A stretch of DNA of 19,438 nucleotides, from assembly GCA_031424975.1 (NCBI GenBank), contig JANPIL010000319.1:1-19438 (forward strand), given 5' to 3'. Origin of the DNA: Xanthocytophaga sp031424975. Its GTDB lineage: Bacteria; Bacteroidota; Bacteroidia; Cytophagales; 172606-1. Below the pieces are notes generated by a model. That model made no database searches, was not told the origin of the DNA, and was given only the letters and a program-made list of their open reading frames with translations. Both the position numbers and the translations under genes were made by a program. Positions within the stretch are counted from its first letter, which is position 1; every line of letters begins with the position of its first letter. Below, in pieces: positions 14,104-19,438 of the stretch.

Positions 14104-15594
14104 ATGTCACACCCCGTTTTGGAAAAAAGAGACATAGCAAAGCATGAGCCCATCGTCCGTGCGCGTCCCGTGTTCGGGTCTCTGTTCCAAGCAGTGGCGG
14201 CGGGCTTGCGCAGGATGCTGGCCGCCGTTTCTGACAACGGAACCAACCATGCACACAGCCAATCCCTCAAGGCCACGCTCAACCTGACCAATTGGATTGC
14301 CGTTACGTGCATGGTATTCACGCTGCCTTTCATCGGCCTTTTTTTCGAGAGTGGCTGCACCGGGTTGTTTTTCATAATCATTGCGGTATGCCTGCTTGCG
14401 CTGTTGCTGGTACACCAGGGGTTCAACCGGCTTGCCCGCCTGCTGCTGGTGCACGGTGTTCCGTTGGGCATCTTCACCGCCACCCTGATGATCCGCGAAT
14501 CCAGCAGCACAAAGGACTTGTCAACGCAAGTGCTGCTCATCAGTGCACTGATCATACCGTTGGTTGTGTTTCGCACCAGCGAAGTTTTTTACATCATTGA
14601 AGGGGTTTTATTTACCTGCCTGCTGCTGTTTTTGGTGGGTTACCAAGCGGATTTGTTTCCTTACAAACCGTTTTTTGAGCAGGATGTGAATTTTCTGCTC
14701 GTCCAGAAACTCAGCGTTATCGAATCGGTTTTCTTTGTGATTGTTGCGTTCGGGTATTACAAGTTCCTCATCGACAAATCCGCCAACCAAGTGCGCTATC
14801 TGGTGCGCGACTTGCGCGTGCAGAACGAAATGACCCAGCAGGCAAACGAGGAGTTGAAGGCTTCCGAACAGCAGTTGAAGGAAATGAATGAGGCCAAAAA
14901 CAAGCTTTTTTCAATCATCGCCCACGACTTGCGTTCGCCCATGAATTCGTTCAAAGGGTTTTCGGGACTGCTAATCAACAACATTGATTCCTTGTCCAAA
15001 GAGGATGTGCAGGTGCTGGTGAAAGGCATGGGCAAATCGTTCAACAACGTGAACACGCTGCTCGAAAACCTGCTGCAATGGTCGCGTGTGCAGATGAATA
15101 CCCGCACCTACCAGCCCGAAGTGGTGGATTTGTCGGTGTTGATCAGCGATAACCTGAACTTGGTGGAACCGGTGGCAGCCGACAAGGAAATCACGGTGCG
15201 GAGCCATGTACAAGACAACCTGTACGCCTTGGCCGACAAAAATGTGTTCAATGTGGTGCTGCGCAACCTGCTGACCAACGCCGTCAAATTCACCCATGCC
15301 AAAGGGGCGGTTGAGGTGCGGGCCTTGCGTGAGGAGGATAACATACGGATAGAGGTGACCGACAACGGCATCGGCATGAACGTAACCACGCTTGAGAACC
15401 TTTTCACCTCGCAGGATTACCATTATTCATCCCTTGGCACGGCCAACGAACGGGGTACAGGCTTGGGCTTGATGCTCTGCAAGGAATTTGTGGACAAGTG
15501 GCACGGCAAAATCGGCGCGACCAGCGTAAAAGGCGAGGGAAGCACGTTTTACTTCACCATTTCGGCTTACCAGAACCCGCTGTTTGCCATGTAA
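14104..15594 (+). CDS. Membrane-bound sensor histidine kinase (orphan)
   Basis: A 496-aa hybrid-free sensor kinase. The N-terminal half has about six hydrophobic segments (LNLTNWIAVTCMVF, GLFFIIIAVCLLAL, LLLVHGVPLGIF, VLLISALIIPLVV, IIEGVLFTCLLL, IESVFFVIVAFGYY), then a coiled coil rich in Gln/Glu/Asn. The dimerisation domain contains the phospho-acceptor H274 in IIAHDLRSPMN. The ATPase domain has N392 in RNLLTNAVKFTH, the G1 box VTDNGIGM and the G2 box GTGLGL. No PAS or periplasmic sensor domain is seen, so the signal is probably sensed in or at the membrane. No response regulator is adjacent. I chose ATG 14104 (MSHPVLEKRD) over an upstream TTG at 14029. The stop codon abuts the left REP-like hairpin of the RAYT unit. 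Confidence 0.93.
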   Translation: MSHPVLEKRDIAKHEPIVRARPVFGSLFQAVAAGLRRMLAAVSDNGTNHAHSQSLKATLNLTNWIAVTCMVFTLPFIGLFFESGCTGLFFIIIAVCLLALLLVHQGFNRLARLLLVHGVPLGIFTATLMIRESSSTKDLSTQVLLISALIIPLVVFRTSEVFYIIEGVLFTCLLLFLVGYQADLFPYKPFFEQDVNFLLVQKLSVIESVFFVIVAFGYYKFLIDKSANQVRYLVRDLRVQNEMTQQANEELKASEQQLKEMNEAKNKLFSIIAHDLRSPMNSFKGFSGLLINNIDSLSKEDVQVLVKGMGKSFNNVNTLLENLLQWSRVQMNTRTYQPEVVDLSVLISDNLNLVEPVAADKEITVRSHVQDNLYALADKNVFNVVLRNLLTNAVKFTHAKGAVEVRALREEDNIRIEVTDNGIGMNVTTLENLFTSQDYHYSSLGTANERGTGLGLMLCKEFVDKWHGKIGATSVKGEGSTFYFTISAYQNPLFAM

Positions 15595-15614
15595 AGCCGA
15601 TTGCTAATCGGCTT
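15591..15614 (+). repeat. REP-like hairpin, left boundary of the RAYT unit
   Basis: GTAA (15591-15594) directly precedes the stem AGCCGATT (15595-15602), loop GCT, and AATCGGCT (15606-15613); one extra A-T pair extends the stem to 9 bp. A GTAG-type tetranucleotide next to a short hairpin is the known recognition format of REP-associated tyrosine transposases; here it is GTAA. The same stem recurs in inverted orientation after the transposase gene. Confidence 0.8.
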
Positions 15615-15673
15615 GGCGGGGGAGGGTGGTGTCGGGGCAAGATCAGCGGGCAACCGGGAGAAAAACATTCGAC

Positions 15674-16303
15674 ATGAAAACATTTTACCGGCGAAACCTG
15701 CCACACTTGCAGCCGAAAAACGGAACGTTTTTTGTCACGTTTCGCTTGGTTGATTCCCTTTCAAATTTACTGATCAGGCAATTGCAGGAGCAGCAGGAAG
15801 CAAAAGAAAGGGATATTTACCGGAATGCATCCACCGGAAATTGGTACGGGGAAATCCAAAATTCCAAAAAACGCTATTTTGCCACTTTCGACAAGCATTT
15901 GGATACCTCACCGCAAGGAAACCAATGGCTCAAAAACCCGTCCATCGCCCAAATTGTTGCGGATGCCATCCACTTCCGCAATCAAAAGGAATACGATTTG
16001 ATTTCGTATTGCATCATGCCCAACCACGTTCACTTGGTGATTGATTGCGAAAAACACCAGAAAGAAGGAAGGCAATTGTATCACATTCTCCAGTCCTTGA
16101 AGCGGTACACGGCAACGCAATGCAACCGGGCATTGGAAAGAAGACAAACTTTTTGGCAGAAAGAAAGCCATGACCATTTGGTCAGGGACGACAGAGAATT
16201 AAAAAACATCATTCAATACGTACTCAACAATCCGGTCAAAGCAGGTCTGGCGGGCAGCCAGCAAAATTGGCAGTTCAACTATGTGCATACAGACTACGCA
16301 TAG
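15674..16303 (+). CDS. REP-associated tyrosine transposase (RAYT, Y1/HUH family)
   Basis: A 209-aa single-domain HUH endonuclease related to IS200/IS605 TnpA, of the domesticated RAYT type that acts on REP hairpins. The N-terminus RRNLPHLQPKNGTFFVTFRL is characteristic. The HUH pair is H118 and H120 in MPNHVHLVID; the candidate nucleophile is Y145 in LKRYTATQCN. The C-terminal signature FWQKESHDHLVRDDRELKNIIQYVLNNPVKAGL is typical of the family. All key residues are present, so the protein may be active. I chose ATG 15674 (MKTFYRRN) over an upstream frame extension to 15626 that lacks family character. Short hairpins with a shared stem bracket the gene, 60 bp before it and 26 bp after it, supporting a REP-RAYT unit. 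It is convergent with rarA. Confidence 0.93.
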   Translation: MKTFYRRNLPHLQPKNGTFFVTFRLVDSLSNLLIRQLQEQQEAKERDIYRNASTGNWYGEIQNSKKRYFATFDKHLDTSPQGNQWLKNPSIAQIVADAIHFRNQKEYDLISYCIMPNHVHLVIDCEKHQKEGRQLYHILQSLKRYTATQCNRALERRQTFWQKESHDHLVRDDRELKNIIQYVLNNPVKAGLAGSQQNWQFNYVHTDYA

Positions 16304-16328
16304 GACAAAATTGCCTCGTACGACACAC

Positions 16329-16352
16329 GAGCCGATTAACAATCGGCTCTAC
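16329..16352 (-). repeat. REP-like hairpin, right boundary of the RAYT unit (inverted)
   Basis: GAGCCGATT (16329-16337), loop AAC, AATCGGCTC (16341-16349): 9-bp arms with the same stem as the left hairpin. Read on the minus strand, GTAG (16352-16349) abuts the 8-bp core stem, the canonical REP tetranucleotide position. The two hairpins are therefore in opposite orientation around the transposase gene. It ends 7-10 bp from the rarA stop. Confidence 0.85.
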
Positions 16353-16358
16353 ATTAAC

Positions 16359-17660
16359 TCAATATCCGTATTTTTCTCGCCACCAGCCTTTCAACGTCTT
16401 GCGCGACTCGTTTTCGCGGCTGTTGTTGCCGGGGTTGTACAGTTTTGTTCCCGACAACGCATCCGGTAAAAACTCCTGCGGCACGAAACCGCCCTCGTAA
16501 TCATGGGCATACTGGTAGTTTTTGCCATAGCCCTGCTCGCGCATCAGTTTGGTGGGGGCATTGCGCAGGTGTAGCGGCACGGGCAGGTCGCCTTTGGCAC
16601 GCACCAACTCGTTGGCTTGTTTAATGGCCACGTAGCTGGCATTGCTTTTGGCAGACGTGGCCAGGTACACAACCGTTTGCGACAGGATGATTTCCGCTTC
16701 CGGATAGCCAATCATCTGTACTGCCTGAAAACAACTCGTGGCCAGCAGCAGTGCGTTGGGGTTGGCGTTGCCAATGTCTTCCGAAGACAAAATCAGCAGC
16801 CGACGCGCAATGAACTTCACATCCTCGCCTCCCGCAATCATGCGCGAGAGCCAATATACGGCCGCGTTGGGGTCGCTGCCACGGATGGATTTTATGAAAG
16901 CCGAAATAATGTCGTAGTGCTGCTCGCCATTCTTGTCGTACAGGGCCACGCGCCGTTGCGCCACTGCCATCACCCGCTCGTCGGTGATGGCTATTTTTTC
17001 GCCTTCGCCAAACGAACTGACCACCAACTCCAACAGGTTCAGCAACTTACGCGCGTCGCCACCCGAAAGGTTGAGCAATGCGGCCGTTTCACCGAGCGTG
17101 ATTTCTTGGCGCGACAAAATAGTATCTTTTGAAATGGCCAAACCCAACAACTGCACCAAATCGCCTTCGGTCAGGGTTTTGAGCACGTATACTTGGCAGC
17201 GCGACAGCAAAGCCGCATTCACCTCAAACGACGGATTCTCGGTCGTTGCGCCAATCAATGTGACGGTTCCCTTTTCCACGGCTCCGAGCAGCGCGTCTTG
17301 CTGGCTTTTGTTGAAACGGTGAATCTCGTCAATGAACAGCATCGCCTTGCCGTTGGCTTTGGCCTGCTCAATCACTTCGCGCACATCCTTGACCCCGGCA
17401 TTGATGGCACTGAGCGTGAAAAAAGGCAAGCCGGCCTGCCGGGCAATGAGCGTGGCCAGCGTGGTTTTGCCCACGCCGGGCGGCCCCCAAAGCAGCATGG
17501 AAGGCACACTGCCCGAAGCAAGCACGCGGCGCAGCACACTGCCGCTGCCCACCAGATGCGATTGGCCGATTACCTCGTCCAGCGTTTGCGGACGCATCCG
17601 CTCGGCTAATGGAACAGGGGAATTGTTCAATGGCCATGTGATTGTATGATGCTCAGGCAT
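16359..17660 (-). CDS. rarA: Replication-associated recombination protein A (RarA/MgsA)
   Basis: AAA+ ATPase of the clamp-loader/RuvB-like group (RarA, MgsA, eukaryotic WRNIP1) that acts at stalled replication forks and interacts with SSB. The 433-aa protein has Walker A GPPGVGKT (59-66), Walker B FIDEIHRFNKSQQDALL (109 onward, DEIH 111-114), sensor 1 GATTENPSFEVN, the arginine-finger region ALLSRC and sensor 2 SGGDARKLLN. The C-terminal tetramerisation domain includes GSDPNAAVYWLSRM and ends YQYAHDYEGGFVPQEFLPD, typical of the family. I chose ATG 17660 (MPEHHTITWPLN); the frame extends upstream through a 43-nt hairpin that would encode non-family residues. Residues about 172-182 (LGLAISKDTIL) are encoded by a copy of the dispersed motif. 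It shares strand with the upstream GT61-like gene and is convergent with the RAYT gene. Confidence 0.96.
   Translation of the reverse strand: MPEHHTITWPLNNSPVPLAERMRPQTLDEVIGQSHLVGSGSVLRRVLASGSVPSMLLWGPPGVGKTTLATLIARQAGLPFFTLSAINAGVKDVREVIEQAKANGKAMLFIDEIHRFNKSQQDALLGAVEKGTVTLIGATTENPSFEVNAALLSRCQVYVLKTLTEGDLVQLLGLAISKDTILSRQEITLGETAALLNLSGGDARKLLNLLELVVSSFGEGEKIAITDERVMAVAQRRVALYDKNGEQHYDIISAFIKSIRGSDPNAAVYWLSRMIAGGEDVKFIARRLLILSSEDIGNANPNALLLATSCFQAVQMIGYPEAEIILSQTVVYLATSAKSNASYVAIKQANELVRAKGDLPVPLHLRNAPTKLMREQGYGKNYQYAHDYEGGFVPQEFLPDALSGTKLYNPGNNSRENESRKTLKGWWREKYGY
17116..17145 (-). repeat. Dispersed bipartite motif, copy 12, inside rarA
   Basis: Minus strand: GGGTTTG, 13-nt spacer GCCATTTCAAAAG, ATACTATTTT. 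Codon boundaries begin at motif base 2 and it encodes GLAISKDTIL. Coding orientation. Confidence 0.9.
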
Positions 17661-17679
17661 AAGGCTTTTGCGGGAAATC

Positions 17680-17722
17680 GCGGAGCCAATACAAGCATAC
17701 TTTATGCTTGTATTGGCTCCGC
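17680..17722. repeat. Perfect 20-bp-arm hairpin just upstream of rarA
   Basis: Arms 17680-17699 and 17703-17722 are fully complementary (starting GCGGAGCCAATAC) around a 3-nt loop CTT. It lies 19 bp before the rarA start and 70 bp after the stop of the GT61-like gene. There is no T-tract on the minus strand after it, so it is not a standard terminator. GGAG, a REP-type tetranucleotide, occurs near the base of each arm, and GTAG lies 3 nt outside the stem on the minus strand, suggesting a REP-like element. In a read-through transcript it would sit in the rarA leader. Confidence 0.8.
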
Positions 17723-17792
17723 AACCTACCAACGCGCAGTCAATCCGCAAGCATTTCCGGAATAAATTTTGCCCGGCCAATGACAACCGGAA

Positions 17793-19010
17793 TCATGCCC
17801 TTGCAAAAACCGATTGGTGCGCGGGAATAATACCCGTTTCGCGGCACAGGCGAAGCAGTTTTTCGGTGTCAATCTTTATGTCAACGTTATTTCTCACGGC
17901 GTGGCTTGCACCGACAATCTCTTGCGAAAGCTTTTCTCCAATCAGGTAATGGTACTCGCATTCGCTGTAACTGCAAAGGTTATAATTTGAGTCGTCATAA
18001 TAACCGTACGGGAAAATCTCAACGATTTTGATGCCGGGACGGCAGAAAAGCGTGTTGTGCAGTGCCGAACCGTGAACGGCGATGACTACGTCGGCGTTGC
18101 CGAAAATATCCGCCTCCTGCTGCATGGTCTTGCCTTCCATGTTCATGAACACAAATCCATGGGGTTCCAGGGCGGCTTTTGTTTCCAATAGGTTCAGTTC
18201 GCGCCGCACCGTCACGTTACCGCGCATCACGTATATTTTTTTGGCATATTGTCCGGGCCGTGGCTTGAACAGGTTTTCCTGCATGAACTGGTGGCTGGAT
18301 TTGTCAAGCCCGAACCCGGTGCGCAACGAATCCTCGTCGAAATCGCGGTAAGCCACCGATATCAGGGATCGGTCGGCACGGCAGGGGTAATTTACAAGCT
18401 GGCTGCGCTTGATGCCCATTTTGGCCATTGATTCTTCCACAAAGTCGGCAACCGGGCCGTCGCCAACGTAGTAATAGTCAATATTATCCTTGCCAAAGGT
18501 TTCCCAGTATGATAAAAGCAAGGGTAGCTGCGCTTGTATCCAATGTCCGTAATGGTTGGGGCGGGTGTTGGAAAAATAAGCCACCGTGCCGTTTATCTTT
18601 GGCGGCACAGTCAGGTATTCGTGCTGGATGGGAAGCCGTTTAAAAGGAACGCAGGCTTCGTATATGGGGCGGTTCAGGTCGTCGATAAGGTGGTTGTGCT
18701 GGAAACTAAATTGCGGGTTGCGGATGTCCAGCAGCAAGGCATCGTATTTGCCGGACGTATTGGAGAAAGTGGATGAGTAGCCCTCAAAAACGGAATCTTC
18801 GGGAAGGTGTTTGGGCGGCTCGAAAACAAAGTTGTTTTCCCGGACAAAATGGTGGATATGCACGTCGGGACGCGAACCGTAAATCGCTTTGGCGTTGTCC
18901 AAAGATAGTGCCGCCATACTCGTTGGCTTCTGCTTTCCAGACAATGCATGAACCACATTAGTCAGCTTTCTGGCAATTTTTTTTTGCAGTTGTTTTTGTT
19001 TCATGATCAT
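17793..19010 (-). CDS. Glycosyltransferase family 61-like protein (405 aa)
   Basis: Resembles the GT61/DUF563 group, known for xylosyl- and GlcNAc-transfer in eukaryotes and linked to capsule and O-antigen synthesis in bacteria. The N-terminal half contains the family-like NHYGHWIQAQLPLLLSYW. The C-terminal half has KKIYVMRGNVTVRRELN, then EGKTMQQEADIFGNADVVIAVHGSALHNTLFCRPGIKIVEIFP, the hallmark block with the acid-rich GADVVIGxHG-type motif. The N-terminus is basic and not a signal peptide. Donor and acceptor are unknown. The frame extends to a TTG at 19016, but ATG 19010 (MIMKQKQL) or ATG 19004 (MKQKQL) is more likely; I use 19010. No other polysaccharide genes adjoin; rarA follows downstream on the same strand after 132 bp containing a strong hairpin. 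Confidence 0.85.
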   Translation of the reverse strand: MIMKQKQLQKKIARKLTNVVHALSGKQKPTSMAALSLDNAKAIYGSRPDVHIHHFVRENNFVFEPPKHLPEDSVFEGYSSTFSNTSGKYDALLLDIRNPQFSFQHNHLIDDLNRPIYEACVPFKRLPIQHEYLTVPPKINGTVAYFSNTRPNHYGHWIQAQLPLLLSYWETFGKDNIDYYYVGDGPVADFVEESMAKMGIKRSQLVNYPCRADRSLISVAYRDFDEDSLRTGFGLDKSSHQFMQENLFKPRPGQYAKKIYVMRGNVTVRRELNLLETKAALEPHGFVFMNMEGKTMQQEADIFGNADVVIAVHGSALHNTLFCRPGIKIVEIFPYGYYDDSNYNLCSYSECEYHYLIGEKLSQEIVGASHAVRNNVDIKIDTEKLLRLCRETGIIPAHQSVFARA

Positions 19011-19120
19011 TTTCAAGATAGGTTGGTAGTTGTTGGTTTTCGGTACTGTCCGAGACCGCTGTTTATATTCGCATTGGCACCAAAGTAAACAGCGTTTGGC
19101 AGTTATTTTGTCGATATATT

Positions 19121-19149
19121 TGTTACAGACTGATAATCAGCCTGTAACA
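19121..19149. promoter_or_regulatory. Operator-like 29-nt imperfect palindrome
   Basis: Outer arms TGTTACAG (19121-19128) and CTGTAACA (19142-19149), inner arms CTGAT (19130-19134) and ATCAG (19136-19140), with only one mismatched pair (19129/19141) and an odd centre at 19135. This 14-bp-per-side dyad, in a divergent promoter region, has the look of a binding site for a dimeric repressor. The regulator is unknown and no T-tract suggests a terminator. Confidence 0.55.
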
Positions 19150-19212
19150 TCTCCTGTTTGTTTGCGTGAAAATTGCCGCGTGCTTGGTTTCCTGTTTGTT
19201 TCGGGCGACAGC

Positions 19213-19242
19213 AGGTTTCAGCTTTCGGAAAGATACTATTTT
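19213..19242 (+). repeat. Dispersed bipartite motif, copy 13
   Basis: AGGTTTC, 13-nt spacer AGCTTTCGGAAAG, ATACTATTTT. Upstream of prfB, about 40 bp before its -7 box. Confidence 0.9.
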
Positions 19243-19256
19243 CCCCCTTCCATTCT

Positions 19257-19290
19257 GTTTTCTTAGTTCGGATAAAAGCCCGTATCTTTG
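19257..19290 (+). promoter_or_regulatory. Putative prfB promoter
   Basis: GTTTTC (19257-19262), 20-nt spacer, TATCTTTG (19283-19290). The -7 box matches TAnnTTTG exactly; the -33 TTTTC is one mismatch from TTTG. The start codon follows 38 bp later after an A-rich leader. Confidence 0.6.
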
Positions 19291-19328
19291 CAGTCCGAAA
19301 AAAAATTATAATTTAACTATCCATTCAC

Positions 19329-19438
19329 ATGACAACAGAACAACTCAAAGAGTTGAAAGCCCGCGTATCGGCTTTGAGGGGGTATCTTTGACTACGACCG
19401 TAAAAAGGAAGAAGTTGTAAGCCTTGAGAGAATAACGT
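19329..19438 (+). CDS. prfB: Peptide chain release factor 2, 5' part, with programmed +1 frameshift
   Basis: RF2 ends translation at UAA and UGA. The first frame reads MTTEQLKELKARVSALRGYL and stops at TGA (19389-19391). The sequence AGG GGG TAT CTT TGA C (19377-19392) is the classical prfB frameshift signal: a Shine-Dalgarno-like AGGGGG three nucleotides before the slippery CTT, followed by TGA C. A +1 shift after CTT (19386-19388) resumes at GAC 19390 and gives DYDRKKEEVVSLERIT, which matches the RF2 sequence following LRGYLDY in other bacteria. The gene runs off the right edge. RF2 levels would be autoregulated: scarce RF2 slows termination at the TGA and favours the shift. The sequence matches the E. 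coli signal AGGGGGUAUCUUUGAC throughout. Confidence 0.95.

Larger units (their letters stand above)
19011..19328. other. Divergent intergenic region between the GT61-like gene and prfB
   Basis: No gene is seen. The region holds a 29-nt imperfect palindrome (19121-19149), motif copy 13 (19213-19242) and the prfB promoter candidate (-7 at 19283-19290). On the minus strand TTACTTTG (19086-19079 region) is one mismatch from the -7 consensus and could start the GT61-like gene, but no -33 box is clear. The A-rich stretch just before prfB is typical of Bacteroidota translation starts. Confidence 0.5.

Noticed and set aside
17680..17722. Hairpin as a plain terminator of the GT61-like gene
   Set aside because: No T-run follows on the minus strand, and the arms are longer and the loop shorter than in the two clear terminators of this window.
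1770..19242. The dispersed motif as a set of ordinary promoters
   Set aside because: The boxes loosely resemble TTTG ... TATTTTG, but orientation is inconsistent with downstream genes, three copies lie deep in genes, and the better-matching TAnnTTTG boxes are elsewhere.
1770..19242. The dispersed motif as a CRISPR array
   Set aside because: Copies are kilobases apart, on both strands, without regular spacers.
1..19438. tRNA or rRNA genes
   Set aside because: I looked for cloverleaf/CCA ends and rRNA landmarks and saw none.

Overview
The window looks like a chromosomal segment of a Bacteroidota bacterium (Flavobacteriia/Cytophagia/Saprospiria-type lineages; I cannot place it lower). The evidence is the divergent birA / rsfS-ftsH arrangement common in that phylum, a secreted protein with a C-terminal domain like type IX secretion (T9SS) sorting tails, near absence of Shine-Dalgarno sequences before starts, and several -7 boxes of the TAnnTTTG type. 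Most genes are housekeeping; the unusual content lies in the spacers and in small dispersed repeats.

Layout. 1-2826 (minus): class Ia ribonucleotide reductase, nrdB then nrdA (nrdA runs off the left edge), with a dyad-overlapped promoter in front of nrdB. 3533-5742 (plus): three poorly characterised genes, two of them secreted, the last with a T9SS-like tail. 5933-8535 (minus): rsfS and ftsH. 8627-10840 (plus): birA and ahcY, the latter followed by a clear intrinsic terminator. 11045-13721 (plus): a lipoprotein, a GT4-like glycosyltransferase and murB. 14104-15594 (plus): an orphan membrane histidine kinase. 15595-16349: a REP-associated tyrosine transposase (RAYT) bracketed by two REP-like hairpins with GTAA/GTAG guide tetranucleotides. 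16359-19010 (minus): rarA and a GT61-like glycosyltransferase, with a very strong 20-bp-arm hairpin just before rarA. 19329-19438 (plus): the 5' end of prfB, including its in-frame TGA and the canonical +1 programmed frameshift signal.

Main novelty. A bipartite DNA motif, GGGTTTG - 13 nt - ATACTRTTTT, occurs 14 times in 19.4 kb, on both strands. Thirteen copies have exactly 13 nt between the boxes. The fourteenth is the same motif with the 13-nt spacer intact plus a 33-nt insertion that carries its own hairpin. Eleven copies lie in the roughly 3.3 kb of non-coding DNA. Three lie inside the conserved genes birA, murB and rarA, always on the coding strand, and each is read in a different frame. 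The protein segments they encode appear not to lengthen the proteins. Density, fixed geometry and tolerance inside genes resemble DNA-uptake sequences or other genome-wide protein-recognition sites more than ordinary promoters or terminators, but a mobile palindromic element is also possible. I do not recognise the motif as a described family.
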